64,000 bases of DNA from Paraburkholderia acidisoli (lineage in GTDB: Bacteria; Pseudomonadota; Gammaproteobacteria; Burkholderiales; Burkholderiaceae): NCBI RefSeq assembly GCF_009789675.1, contig NZ_CP046915.1:434001-498000 (forward strand), given 5' to 3'. Positions 12,418 to 21,569 of this stretch are shown piece after piece. The notes under the pieces were generated by a model, which did no database searches, had not been told where the DNA came from, and saw only the letters and a program-made list of their open reading frames with translations. A program made the position numbers and the translations under genes. The first letter of the stretch is position 1, and each line of letters opens with the position of its first letter.

Positions 12418-13821
12418 TTACCGCCCGATCTCGCGCAGCGGCTTGCCCGCCAGCAGATTTTCTTCGATCTTTTCGAGCGGCACGCCGCGCGTTTCCGGCA
12501 CGAAGAAGAACGTGAACGCGATGAACGCGGCGTTCAGCACGGCGTAGAGCCAGAAGGTCTGCGCGTGACCGAGCGAGTTGAGCAGCGTGAGAAACGTTGC
12601 GCCCACCACGGTATTCGCGACCCAGTTCGTGAACGTCGAAGCCGCAATGCCGAAGTCGCGGCCCTTGATCGGCTGGATCTCCGAACACAGGATCCAGATC
12701 ATCGGGCCCGCCGACATGGCAAACCCCGCGATGAAGATGAGCAGCATCGCCACGGCAAAGAGCTGCTCTGCGTGCGTGGAAACGCCGAGATGCAGGAGCC
12801 AGCCGAGCGCGCCCATGCCCACCGTCATGACGCCGAAGCCCGTGAGCAGAATCGGGCGGCGGCCCCAGCGATCCACGAGGCCGATGGCGATGAACGTCGC
12901 CACCACGTTGACCACGCCCACGATCACGGTGCCCCACAGCTGCGCCTGATGGCCGCTGTAGCCCGCGAGGCCGAAAATGCGCGGTGCGTAGTACATCACC
13001 ACGTTGATGCCGGTGAGCTGCTGCACGACCTGCAAGCCAATGCCGAGCGCGAGCGAGCGGCGGAAGTCGCGGTTCTTGCGCAGCAGCGAGAAGCCCTGCT
13101 CCTTGACCTGCAACTGGCGCGCGATGTCTTTCATTTCCTGCTCGACCACGGCCGTTTCCGGCCGCACGCTGTTGAGCACCTTGCGCGCTTCGTCGTTGCG
13201 GTTCTTCATCATGAGCCAGCGCGGGCTGTTCGGCAGCGCGAGCACACCCAGCAGAAAGATGCCGGCCGGAATCGCCACCACGCCCAGCATCCAGCGCCAG
13301 GCGCCCGACGAAGCGAAGGCCGTATCGGAGAGAAACGCCACCAGAATGCCCACCGTCACCATCAGCTGATACGCGGACACCATCGCGCCGCGCACCTGCC
13401 CCGGCGCGATTTCCGAGAGATAGAGCGGCGCCGTGAACGTGGCGATACCCACGGCCACGCCCAGCACGAGCCGCGCGCCAATCAGGAACGCGGGATTCGG
13501 CGCGCTCGCGCACAGCAGCGAACCGACGATGAACAACGCCGCGCCGAGCAGCAGCGAATATTTGCGGCCGAGCCAGAACGAAAGGCCGCCCGCCGCGAGC
13601 GCGCCCACGGCGGCGCCCACCATCATCGAACTGACGATCCATTCCTGCAGGTGGTCGCTGACCTGAAAGTCTTTGGCGATGAACGGCAACGCGCCCGCGA
13701 TCACGCCGATGTCGAGACCGAACAGCAAGCCCGCGAGCGCGGCCATCGCGCAGGTCATGAAAACGCGCGTGCGCGCGCTGCCGTGCAGCCCGGTGTGGGT
13801 AGATGAGGCGTAAGTGCCCAT
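12418..13821 (-). CDS. MFS sugar porter (GalP/AraE/XylE family)
   Basis: A 467-aa proton symporter with twelve predicted helices. Family marks are GLDIGVIAGALPFI in helix 1, the loop WLGRKYSL, RLVLGVAVGIATFTAPLYLSE, the QQLTGINVVMYYAP motif of helix 7 that lines the sugar site, and PETRGVPLEKIEENL near the end. These are typical of galactose/arabinose/xylose permeases. ATG 13821 has an AGGAG 7 bases upstream and replaces a longer open frame. It stands alone, with no sugar-catabolic gene adjacent, so the sugar cannot be fixed. Confidence 0.9.
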   Translation of the reverse strand: MGTYASSTHTGLHGSARTRVFMTCAMAALAGLLFGLDIGVIAGALPFIAKDFQVSDHLQEWIVSSMMVGAAVGALAAGGLSFWLGRKYSLLLGAALFIVGSLLCASAPNPAFLIGARLVLGVAVGIATFTAPLYLSEIAPGQVRGAMVSAYQLMVTVGILVAFLSDTAFASSGAWRWMLGVVAIPAGIFLLGVLALPNSPRWLMMKNRNDEARKVLNSVRPETAVVEQEMKDIARQLQVKEQGFSLLRKNRDFRRSLALGIGLQVVQQLTGINVVMYYAPRIFGLAGYSGHQAQLWGTVIVGVVNVVATFIAIGLVDRWGRRPILLTGFGVMTVGMGALGWLLHLGVSTHAEQLFAVAMLLIFIAGFAMSAGPMIWILCSEIQPIKGRDFGIAASTFTNWVANTVVGATFLTLLNSLGHAQTFWLYAVLNAAFIAFTFFFVPETRGVPLEKIEENLLAGKPLREIGR

Positions 13822-14042
13822 GTCGAATCTCCTGCTCAAACGCGTATGCGTGACCGTTATTGTGCGGAGCCCGCGCGCGACTTCACGCGGCGCCACGTGT
13901 TTATGTGATCTCCGTCATCGCGCACGGCGCGTGCGAAGCGGGCATCGACCTCGCGCGCGAAGCGGAGCAACACGTCACGCCCAGCAATCGACGTGCCTTG
14001 CGCTTACGCGGCTCGGGTAAGATGAAAGGTCCCACCTTCTGA

Positions 14043-14675
14043 ATGCGCACGCATCCGATCATGGCCAATTCTTTCAGCGTTCTGCTCGCGCTCGCGGGCG
14101 TGTTGTTTCTGAGCGTCGCGAGCCCCGGTCCCAACTTCGTCGTCGTCACGTCCACGGCGCTGGCTTCGCGTCGCGCGGCGCTCGCCACGGGCCTCGGTCT
14201 CGCGGCCGCCTCGGGCACGTGGGCGTGGGTCGCCATCGCGGGCTTGAGCTTCCTCGTCGCGCACGTGGCGTGGATGGCCACCGCGTTGCGTCTGGCGGGC
14301 GCGGCGTATCTGATCTGGCTCGGCGCGAAGATGCTGTGGACCGCGCGCGACCCCTTGCCGTTGCGCGCGCAAGCAGCGGCTTCGGCGTGGCGCGCCGCGA
14401 AGAAGGGCTACGTGGTGAGCATGACCAATCCGAAGGCGCTGGCGTTCTACGGCAGCATCTTCGCGTTGATGGTGCCCGCAAGCGCACCGTTCGCGCTGAA
14501 CGCCGCCGTTGTCGTACTCGCGGTGCTGATCTCGTTCGCGTGGTATGGCTCGATGGCGCTGCTCGCCTCGCATCCCGTGGTGCGCGAGTTTCTGCTGCGG
14601 CGCAAGGCCGTGCTCGACACGGTCGCGGGCGCGGTGCTGGTCGCGCTCGGCGGCCGCATGCTGGCAGGTCGATGA
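14043..14675 (+). CDS. LysE/RhtB family amino acid exporter
   Basis: A 210-aa inner-membrane protein with about six helices. The motif FLSVASPGPNFVVVTSTAL near the N-terminus is the LysE/RhtB signature (SPGP), and NPKALAFYGSIFA in the middle is also conserved. Members export amino acids or homoserine lactones; the substrate here is unknown. A second ATG at 14061 (MANSFSV) is as likely a start. Its stop overlaps the ATG of the next gene (ATGA, 14672), so the broken hydrolase downstream was co-translated. Confidence 0.9.
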   Translation: MRTHPIMANSFSVLLALAGVLFLSVASPGPNFVVVTSTALASRRAALATGLGLAAASGTWAWVAIAGLSFLVAHVAWMATALRLAGAAYLIWLGAKMLWTARDPLPLRAQAAASAWRAAKKGYVVSMTNPKALAFYGSIFALMVPASAPFALNAAVVVLAVLISFAWYGSMALLASHPVVREFLLRRKAVLDTVAGAVLVALGGRMLAGR

Positions 14676-15522
14676 CGATGCGCGCCCTTGCCTTGCGGCT
14701 GGCCCTCGCGCTCGCGCTGGTGCTCGCTTTCGCGCAGCGCCCGGCCTTCGCACAGGAAGCAACACCGCGCGTGATCGACATTCCCACGCGCGAAGGCGTG
14801 ACGCAGCGCTTCCTCTATCTCGCGCCGCCCGCGCCCAAGGCCATCGCCGTGTTGTACGCGGGCGGCCACGGCGGCTTGCAGATCGGCTCGAACGGCACGT
14901 TCGGCTGGGGACGCAACAACTTCCTCGTGCGCGCGCGGCAGTATTTCCTCGAAGAAGACGTGGCCGTGGCGATCGTGGATGCGCCGAGCGACCGTCTCTC
15001 GCCGCCCTGGCTCACCGGCTTCGCGAGACGCCCGAGCACGCGGCCGACGCGCGCGCCGTGATCGCCTGGTTGCGCGCGCAAGCGTCGCATGCGACGCAAT
15101 ACGCGGTGCCCGTCTGGCTGATCGGCACGAGTCGCGGCACGCAGTCGGTGGCCGCCATCGCCATCGCGCTCGGCTCCGGCGACGGCGGCCCGGACGGCAT
15201 CGTGCTCACCTCCACCATCCTGCGCGAAGGCCGCGCGGGTCACGCCGCCGACAAAGCCGTGCCCGACCTCGATCTCGCGGCCATCAAGATTCCCGTGCTG
15301 GTCGTGCATCATCAGGACGACGCGTGTCCGCTCTGCCCAGTCGCCGACACGGCCGCGCTCATGACGAAGTTCACGCAGTCGCCGCGCACGAAGCTCATGG
15401 TCGTCTCGGGCGGCAACACGCAAGGCGATGCCTGCGAGGCTTTCGCCTACCACGGCTACAACGGCATCGAAAGCGAGGTCGTGCACGCGATCACGGCATG
15501 GATGCTCGCGCCTTCGCCGTGA
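14672..15522 (+). pseudogene. Alpha/beta hydrolase-like exported protein, frameshifted
   Basis: The first part (14672-15061) encodes a signal peptide (ending PAFAQ) and the start of a hydrolase (IAVLYAGGHGGLQIG), then runs out of frame. From about 15020 the continuation is in another frame up to 15522 (TPEHAADARAVIAWLRAQ, then nucleophile region LIGTSRGTQS, and VVHHQDDACP). Reading across the join, TGF-RETPEHAADAR is restored by adding one C after TTC at ~15021-15023, so one base has been lost. The intact product would be ~283 aa. It could be a real mutation or a sequencing error. Confidence 0.8.
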
Positions 15523-15553
15523 AGTTTCGCCACGCGCCCAGGCGAACTCGCGG

Positions 15554-16342
15554 CTAGCTCGCGGCCTTCTCGGCCAGCGCATAGCGCCCCGGCGTCGTGC
15601 CGGTCGCGCGCTTGAACATGTCGATGAACGCGCTCACGTTGTCGTAGCCCAGTTCGAGCGCGATGGTCGTCACGCTCACGCCTTCGGCCACGCGTTCGAG
15701 CGCCCGCAGCACGCGCGCCTGCTGACGCCATTGCGCGAACGTCATCCCCGTTTCGGCGATAAAGCGCCGGCTCAGCGTACGCGGCGACAAACCGGCCCAC
15801 TCGGCCCATTCCTCCAGGCGGCGCGTATCGGCAAGATCGCACGCGAGCGCGTCGGTGATCTTGCGCAGGCGCGGCTCGTCCGGGCTCGGCAAACCGAGCG
15901 GCGCGGGCGGCGCGGCGGCCAGTTCGTCGAGAATGATTTCGGCGATGCGGGTTTGCGCCGCGTCGAGCGTCGCGCCCGGCCACGAAGCGGCGCGATGCAC
16001 GGCTTCGCGCAGCAGCGCCGTCGCGCGAATCGCACGCGGTTCGATCGGCAGATCCGCGCAGCGCGCCTCGGCGATAAACACGCTCCAGCCCGAAAACGGC
16101 CCGTACGAACGCACCGAATGCTCGCAGTGCGGCGGAATCCAGATCGCGTGGATCGCGGGCACGACCCACTGCTGCCGGTTCACGCCCACCGAAACGAGAC
16201 CGCTCAGCGCGCCCATCAACTGCCCGCGCGCATGGCTATGCGCGGACGTCGTGCGTGCCTCCGGTTGCGTGAGTTCGCCGGCCGCGAGAAACGGGCCATG
16301 GGCGGAGAGCACGAGATCGGGGCGGATCAGCGGAATGTTCAT
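15554..16342 (-). CDS. AraC-family transcriptional regulator
   Basis: A 262-aa regulator. The N-terminal half is a cupin-type ligand domain (HSHARGQLMGALSG, AIWIPPHCEHSV); the C-terminal ~100 residues form the double helix-turn-helix of the AraC/XylS type (GLSPRTLSRRFIAETGMTFAQWRQQ and GYDNVSAFIDMFKRATGTTPGRY). It is divergent from the small gene at 16439 and its oxidoreductase partner, with a 96-bp shared upstream region, so those are the likely targets. It is convergent with the broken hydrolase. Confidence 0.9.
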   Translation of the reverse strand: MNIPLIRPDLVLSAHGPFLAAGELTQPEARTTSAHSHARGQLMGALSGLVSVGVNRQQWVVPAIHAIWIPPHCEHSVRSYGPFSGWSVFIAEARCADLPIEPRAIRATALLREAVHRAASWPGATLDAAQTRIAEIILDELAAAPPAPLGLPSPDEPRLRKITDALACDLADTRRLEEWAEWAGLSPRTLSRRFIAETGMTFAQWRQQARVLRALERVAEGVSVTTIALELGYDNVSAFIDMFKRATGTTPGRYALAEKAAS

Positions 16343-16438
16343 TGGCCAGAATGCAGTATCGATTGACCTTTATACCGGAGACGGGGCAAACGTGCTTTCG
16401 TAGAGTGTCGACATCTCTTTCGATCACGGAGCCAAGTC

Positions 16439-16738
16439 ATGCGAGCCGAACACTTACTTCCCGATGCCGTCGATGCGGCGCAGCTGCACGGCGTGACCAT
16501 CCGCAAAGGCACCGTGGGTGCGTTTCTCGTCAACGCGCGCGTCTGGTGCGATCCCGACGCGCCCGAGGCGGCGCGTGCGGTCGCGGCCGCCGACATGAGC
16601 GACGCGCTGCCCGCGCTCGCGGCGCTCGGCTTATTCGACGTGCTGGCGCTTCGCGACCCGGCCTTGCGCGCGTGGGTCGACGCGCGAATCGCCGCGCAAC
16701 GCGGCGCGGCCGATTTGCACAACGAGGTGCACGCATGA
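16439..16738 (+). CDS. Small conserved protein, DUF7709-like
   Basis: A 99-aa soluble protein. The pattern LHGVTIRKGTVGAFLVNARVW followed by ALPALAALGLFDVLA resembles a family of small proteins (DUF7709 type) with a KxGTVxAxLxN core and a later LxxxGLFDxF; this match is from memory and needs a profile search. Its stop overlaps the ATG of the oxidoreductase (16735), so the two are translationally coupled and probably act together. Both are likely controlled by the divergent AraC gene. Biochemical role is unknown. Confidence 0.65.
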   Translation: MRAEHLLPDAVDAAQLHGVTIRKGTVGAFLVNARVWCDPDAPEAARAVAAADMSDALPALAALGLFDVLALRDPALRAWVDARIAAQRGAADLHNEVHA

Positions 16739-17691
16739 AAGCCGCCGTCGTAACGCAAGCGGGCGCGGCGCCCGCCTATGCCGATTTCGCCGATCCCGCA
16801 GCCACGCCCGGCCATCGGCTGATCGATGTCGATGCCAGTGCGCTCAGCCACGTCACGCGCGGACGCGCCTCGGGCACGCACTATTCGTCGTCGGGCGCGT
16901 TCCCGTTCGTTGCGGGCGTGGATGGCGTGGGCCGCGGCGAGAACGGCGAGCGCGTCTATTTCTTCGCGCCCGCTGCGCCGTTTGGCGGACTCGCCGAGCG
17001 GACGCTCGTGGCCGACTCGCATTGCGTCGCGCTACCCGCTTCGCTCGACGCGCGCACGGCGGCGGCCATCGCGATTCCGGGCATGTCGTCGTGGGCGGCG
17101 CTCACCGAACGCGCCCACTTCAAAGCGGGCGAAACGGTGCTCGTGAACGGCGCCACCGGCGCCTCGGGCTTTCTGGCCGTGCAGATCGCGAAGCACCTGG
17201 GCGCCGCGAAAGTGATCGCCACGGGGCGCCACGCGCCAACCCTGGCCGCGCTCGAAGCCGCGGGCGCCGATGCCGTCGTTTCACTGGATCAAGACGCTGC
17301 CGCGCTTACTGGCGCGCTCGAGTCGCACTGCCGCGCGGGCGTGGACGTGGTGCTCGACTACCTGTGGGGCGAAAGCGCGCAAATGCTGTTGACCACCGCG
17401 GCGAAGACGTTGCCCGAGGCGTGGCCGCTGCGCTTTGTGCAGATCGGCTCCATTAGCGGGACGCACATCGACCTGCCCGGCGCGGTGTTGCGCGCCTCCG
17501 CGATCACGCTGCTCGGCAGCGGGATTGGCAGCGTGCCGCTGTCACGTCTGATGAATGCGCTGCGCGAAGTGATGCTCGCGGCAGCGCCCGCGAAATTGCG
17601 CATCGAGACGCGTGAGGTCGCACTCGCCAATATCGCGGAAGGCTGGAAGCGCCACGATGCGCGGGCGCGTACAGTCGTCACGATGAGCTAA
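16735..17691 (+). CDS. Quinone oxidoreductase-like MDR dehydrogenase
   Basis: A 318-aa zinc-independent medium-chain dehydrogenase/reductase. It has the GroES-like N-domain and a Rossmann domain with the NADPH motif VNGATGASGFLAVQIAKHLG, then FVQIGSISG. There is no structural-zinc cysteine cluster, which places it with quinone reductases and enoyl reductases. The start overlaps the stop of the 99-aa gene. Such enzymes reduce quinones or activated alkenes; substrate unknown. Confidence 0.88.
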   Translation: MKAAVVTQAGAAPAYADFADPAATPGHRLIDVDASALSHVTRGRASGTHYSSSGAFPFVAGVDGVGRGENGERVYFFAPAAPFGGLAERTLVADSHCVALPASLDARTAAAIAIPGMSSWAALTERAHFKAGETVLVNGATGASGFLAVQIAKHLGAAKVIATGRHAPTLAALEAAGADAVVSLDQDAAALTGALESHCRAGVDVVLDYLWGESAQMLLTTAAKTLPEAWPLRFVQIGSISGTHIDLPGAVLRASAITLLGSGIGSVPLSRLMNALREVMLAAAPAKLRIETREVALANIAEGWKRHDARARTVVTMS

Positions 17692-17730
17692 CCCCGGCGT
17701 GAACCGGCGTCGGCTCGACCTCTCGATCCA

Positions 17731-18018
17731 TCACGCGCCCGGTTTCCCGTCCCGCGTCACGGGCGGGCTGTTGTGGCCGCGCGAGCCGGGCGGCGCCGAT
17801 TCGCCGTGGTGGCCGAGCGGCACTTCCGCCGTCTGCTCGGGGTGCGGGCCGCCTTCGCGCGGCATCACCTCCGGGTGCGGTTCGGGCTGATCGAAACTAC
17901 CTGGCGCACCGCGCGCGGGCTTGTCGCGTTCGGCGGCTTTCTGCTGGTTTGCGGCGTCGAGGTCGTCGTCGCTCGCACTCGCCTCGTCAGGTAGCGGATT
18001 TTGCGTCGAAAGTCCCAT
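17731..18018 (-). CDS. Hypothetical disordered 95-aa protein
   Basis: The start MGLSTQNPLP is fixed by a perfect AGGAGG seven bases before ATG 18018. The protein is rich in Pro, Glu, Asp, Gly and His with no hydrophobic core, so it is probably disordered. Similar short acidic/proline-rich proteins with strong ribosome sites occur near stress genes in Burkholderiaceae. It is convergent with the oxidoreductase. No function can be assigned. Confidence 0.7.
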   Translation of the reverse strand: MGLSTQNPLPDEASASDDDLDAANQQKAAERDKPARGAPGSFDQPEPHPEVMPREGGPHPEQTAEVPLGHHGESAPPGSRGHNSPPVTRDGKPGA

Positions 18019-18242
18019 TGCGTCCTCCTTGAGCCCACTGATTTTGCGATCGCGACAACCCGGCCATACAGCGAGCCATACAGCGCGCGTCGTCGAATTC
18101 CTGCCAATATCGGCATAGGCGCTTTCACTTATCGCAACAATCGCCGGGTCTGCTGCCATTGCCTGTGTTGACCGAATTGAAAATCCGCGCGGCATGCTTG
18201 TAAATTCGCACGCACGCGAACTCGCCAACTCACGCCAATACC

Positions 18243-18545
18243 TCACTCCAGTTCCGCTTCGCGATACGCGGCCATGACGATCCACATATCGCGCTCGCCA
18301 TTGCTGACCTCCGCGGCGAGCGCATAAGGATCGTGCGGGCTGCACGCGGCCTGCAACGCCTTGCGCGCCTGCTCCGTGTTGTCGAACTCCCGCCTTTCCA
18401 GTGGCCGCACGTCGTCCCGGCCCTCAAACATCTTGTGGTCTTTGCGATAAATGAGCGGTTCGTTTTTCCACTCGTGAAAAACTTCGCGCACGTGATGAAA
18501 ATCACCGCCACAAACATTCACCTGATAGCGTGTAGTGGATTTCAT
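18243..18545 (-). CDS. Hypothetical 100-aa protein
   Basis: A small soluble protein, MKSTTRYQVNVCGGDFHHV..., with an AGGAGG ending nine bases before ATG 18545. Charged and aromatic residues are spread evenly, as in a folded domain (FDNTEQARKALQAACSPHDPYALAAE). It is divergent from transketolase, with 231 bp between. I do not recognise the family. Confidence 0.7.
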   Translation of the reverse strand: MKSTTRYQVNVCGGDFHHVREVFHEWKNEPLIYRKDHKMFEGRDDVRPLERREFDNTEQARKALQAACSPHDPYALAAEVSNGERDMWIVMAAYREAELE

Positions 18546-18776
18546 TTCGATTACCTCCTTATTCACTGCCGCGCCCGCGCGGGCTCCTCGAGCCGCGCGC
18601 GCGCCTGCACACACCAGTTGGACGCATCGCGCGTTCCCATGGCGCCGCGCGAGCCAAGATTTTTCGCCTCGATGCGCGCGCCCGTCTCACGCATGGCATC
18701 GCATTTGCTCAATGTCGTGACCTGTTCGCTGCGCCGCTCGCGCCGCAGCGCCCCGCCGCCAGAGGAGTTCTCGCTC

Positions 18777-20882
18777 ATGTCCAGCACCGCACCGAAGTCT
18801 TCCGCCGATCTCGACCTGCTCACCATCGACACGATCCGTACCTTGTCGATGGACGCCGTGCAGAAGGCCAATTCCGGCCACCCCGGCACGCCCATGGCGC
18901 TCGCGCCGCTCGCGTACCAGCTCTGGCAGTACAACCTGCGCTATGACCCCGAGGCGCCGCAGTGGCCCAACCGCGACCGCTTCGTGCTCTCCAACGGACA
19001 TGCGTCGATGCTGCTGTATTCGCTGCTGCATCTTGCGGGCGTGCAGGCCGTGGATGCGCACGGCAAGCGCACCGGCAAGCCCGCCGTGTCGCTCGACGAC
19101 ATCAAGCAGTTCCGCCAGATCGACAGCGTGACGCCAGGCCACCCGGAGTACCGCATGACGACCGGCGTGGAGACGACCACGGGCCCGCTCGGTCAGGGCC
19201 TCGGCAACAGCGTGGGCATGGCGATGGCCGAGCGCTGGCTCGCCGCGCGCTACAACAAGCCCGACATCAAGCTGTTCGACTACCGCGTCTACACGATCTG
19301 CGGCGACGGCGACATGATGGAAGGCATCTCGCACGAGGCCGCCTCGCTCGCGGGTCATCTCGGGCTTTCGAACCTGATCTGGTTCTACGACAGCAATCGC
19401 ATCACCATCGAAGGCCATACCGATCTCGCCTACAGCGACGACGTGGAATCGCGCTTCAAGGGCTATCACTGGCACACGCTGCACGTGGACGACGCCAACG
19501 ACACGAAGGCGATCGAAGCCGCCATCGAGCAGGCGCGAGCCGTGACCGACCGCCCGACACTGATCGTCGTGAAGAGCATCATCGGCTGGGGCGCGCCGCA
19601 CAAGCAGGACACGGCCTCCGCGCACGGCGAGGCGCTCGGCGAAGACGAAGTGAAGCTCGCGAAACGCGCCTACGGCTGGCCCGAAGACGCGCAGTTCCTC
19701 GTGCCCGACGGCGTGCGCGAGCATTTCGCGCAGGGCATGGGCGCGCGCGGCAAGGCAGCGCACGCCGAATGGCAAAAGCAGTTCGACGACTACGCGCAGC
19801 GTTACCCGCAGGAAGCGAAGGAAATTCGTTTGCTGCTCGAAGGCAAGCTGCCCGATGATTGGGATGCCGAAATACCTACGTTCGAGCCCGACGCGAAGGG
19901 TCTCGCCACGCGCGAGTCGTCCGGCAAGGTCGAGAACGCGATTGCGAAGCGCGTGCCGTGGATGATCGGCGGCGCGGCCGATCTCTCGCCATCGACGAAA
20001 ACCAACCTCAAGTTCGACGGCGCGACGAGCTTCGAAAAAGGCCACTACGACGGCGCGAATCTGCACTTCGGCATTCGTGAGCACGGTATGGGCGCCGTGG
20101 CGAACGGCCTCGCGCTCTCGGGCCTGCGGCCGTTCGCCTCCACGTTCCTGATCTTCAGCGACTACATGAAGCCGCCTATCCGGCTCGCGGCGATCATGGA
20201 GCTGCCGGTCGTGTTCGTGTTTACGCACGATTCGATCGGCGTGGGCGAAGACGGCCCCACTCACCAGCCGATCGAACAACTCGCCTCGCTGCGCGGCGTG
20301 CCTGGCCTCACCACGCTGCGCCCCGCCGACGCCAACGAAGTGGGCGAGGCGTGGCGCGTGGTCATGACGCGCCCGCACGAACCGTCGTGCATGGTGCTCA
20401 CGCGCCAGCCGCTGCCCACGCTCGATCGCACGAAATACGCGAGCGCCGAAGGTGTGCGCCGCGGCGCCTATGTGCTCGCCGACGCGCCCGACGGCAAGCG
20501 CCCCGAAGTGCTGCTGCTCGCCACCGGCAGCGAAGTGTCGCTGTGTATCACCGCTTACGAAACGCTCAAGCAGGAAGGCATCGCGGCACGCGTCGTTTCC
20601 ATGCCGTCGTGGGATATCTTCGAGAAGCAGGACGACGCGTACAAGGACGAGGTGCTGCCGCCCGACGTGCACGCGCGCGTGGCCGTCGAGCAAGCCGCGA
20701 CGCTCGGCTGGGATCGCTACGTGGGCCGGCTCGGCTCGCAGATCGTGATGCACACCTTCGGCGCCTCCGCACCGCTGCAGGCCTTGCGCACCAAGTTCGG
20801 CTTCACGCCCGAGCGCGTGGTGGAAGAGGCGAAAAAGCAGATGGCGCGCAGCAAGAACGAGAAGGCGCCACGCGGCGAATGA
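18777..20882 (+). CDS. tkt: Transketolase
   Basis: A 701-aa thiamine-diphosphate enzyme that moves two-carbon units between pentose, tetrose and hexose phosphates in the pentose phosphate and Calvin pathways. Seen: SGHPGTPMALAP (catalytic-site His), GDGDMMEGISHEAASLAG (ThDP motif), RFVLSNGHASML, the Pyr domain with GIREHGMGAVANG, and the C-terminal domain with TGSEVSLC. It starts at ATG 18777 with GAGGAG upstream; the open frame extends further up but without homology. It is ~40 residues longer than E. coli TktA. The DUF3175 gene follows immediately. Confidence 0.95.
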   Translation: MSSTAPKSSADLDLLTIDTIRTLSMDAVQKANSGHPGTPMALAPLAYQLWQYNLRYDPEAPQWPNRDRFVLSNGHASMLLYSLLHLAGVQAVDAHGKRTGKPAVSLDDIKQFRQIDSVTPGHPEYRMTTGVETTTGPLGQGLGNSVGMAMAERWLAARYNKPDIKLFDYRVYTICGDGDMMEGISHEAASLAGHLGLSNLIWFYDSNRITIEGHTDLAYSDDVESRFKGYHWHTLHVDDANDTKAIEAAIEQARAVTDRPTLIVVKSIIGWGAPHKQDTASAHGEALGEDEVKLAKRAYGWPEDAQFLVPDGVREHFAQGMGARGKAAHAEWQKQFDDYAQRYPQEAKEIRLLLEGKLPDDWDAEIPTFEPDAKGLATRESSGKVENAIAKRVPWMIGGAADLSPSTKTNLKFDGATSFEKGHYDGANLHFGIREHGMGAVANGLALSGLRPFASTFLIFSDYMKPPIRLAAIMELPVVFVFTHDSIGVGEDGPTHQPIEQLASLRGVPGLTTLRPADANEVGEAWRVVMTRPHEPSCMVLTRQPLPTLDRTKYASAEGVRRGAYVLADAPDGKRPEVLLLATGSEVSLCITAYETLKQEGIAARVVSMPSWDIFEKQDDAYKDEVLPPDVHARVAVEQAATLGWDRYVGRLGSQIVMHTFGASAPLQALRTKFGFTPERVVEEAKKQMARSKNEKAPRGE

Positions 20883-20883
20883 C

Positions 20884-21267
20884 ATGAGCACGGCGCACCC
20901 TTCCACGCGGCGCAAGGGCGGCCGGCCCGCGCGCCAGCGTCATGCGCACGCGAGCACGACGAAGCGCGCCACCGCCGCGGCGCCGCGCGGCGGCAAGCCG
21001 CGCTGGTCGCAGCACGTGACCGAAACGAGCGACGCCATGGACCTGAAGTCGGGCGTGTTCACGAGCGGCAGCGCGGAGGAGATCGCGCGCTCGCTGAAGG
21101 CTTCGGCACAGCGCAGCAAGCGGCGCAAGGGCACGCCGTATCAATCGGCCATGTCGATGCTCAACTTCTATATCAACCGCGCGGGCCGCAACTTGCCCAA
21201 AGCGCAACGCAACACGCTCGCGCGGGCCAAAGGCAAGTTGCGCGAAGCGTTTGGCCGCAAGCCGTGA
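20884..21267 (+). CDS. DUF3175 domain protein
   Basis: A 127-aa basic protein. A Lys/Arg/Ala-rich tail of ~38 residues leads into WSQHVTETSDAMDLKSGVFTS and SMLNFYINRAGRNLP, which match the DUF3175 family. The family is of unknown function and is common in soil proteobacteria, often near stress genes; the basic tail suggests contact with nucleic acid (inference). The start follows the transketolase stop by one base, so it is probably co-transcribed. Confidence 0.85.
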   Translation: MSTAHPSTRRKGGRPARQRHAHASTTKRATAAAPRGGKPRWSQHVTETSDAMDLKSGVFTSGSAEEIARSLKASAQRSKRRKGTPYQSAMSMLNFYINRAGRNLPKAQRNTLARAKGKLREAFGRKP

Positions 21268-21287
21268 ATGACTCCAGGGAGACACGC

Positions 21288-21542
21288 ATGAACATTCGGA
21301 TTGCCAGATCACTCGCCTGCGCCGTGGTGGCAAGCGGCGCGGCCGCTGCCGCCGTGACGGCCTACGCGCAGGCCATCGCGCCGCAGCCCGTCACGCCGAT
21401 GGCGAAAACGCCCGAGGTGGCGTCGGGTGCAGCAAGCGCGACCAACCCCGACCATATGCCGATGAAAAAACCGCACAAGCGCGCGACGAACGACGAAGAC
21501 ATCGCGCGCCCGCCGCCCGCAAGCGGCGCGGCGGCGAAATAG
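21288..21542 (+). CDS. Small exported protein
   Basis: An 84-aa protein. Residues 1-28 form a Sec signal peptide ending AVTAYAQA; the mature part is a short Pro/Ala/Lys-rich segment with a HMPMKKPHKR stretch. ATG 21288 has AGGGAG seven bases upstream. Mature length is only ~55 residues with no predicted fold. It sits between the DUF3175 gene and a convergent chemoreceptor. Confidence 0.65.
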   Translation: MNIRIARSLACAVVASGAAAAAVTAYAQAIAPQPVTPMAKTPEVASGAASATNPDHMPMKKPHKRATNDEDIARPPPASGAAAK

Positions 21543-21569
21543 GCGCAGCTCGCTCGCGGGCGTCGACGC

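Noticed and set aside
18333..18776. Extra 148 codons in front of transketolase
   Set aside because: The stretch overlaps the divergent 100-aa gene and shows no transketolase homology; GAGGAG marks ATG 18777.
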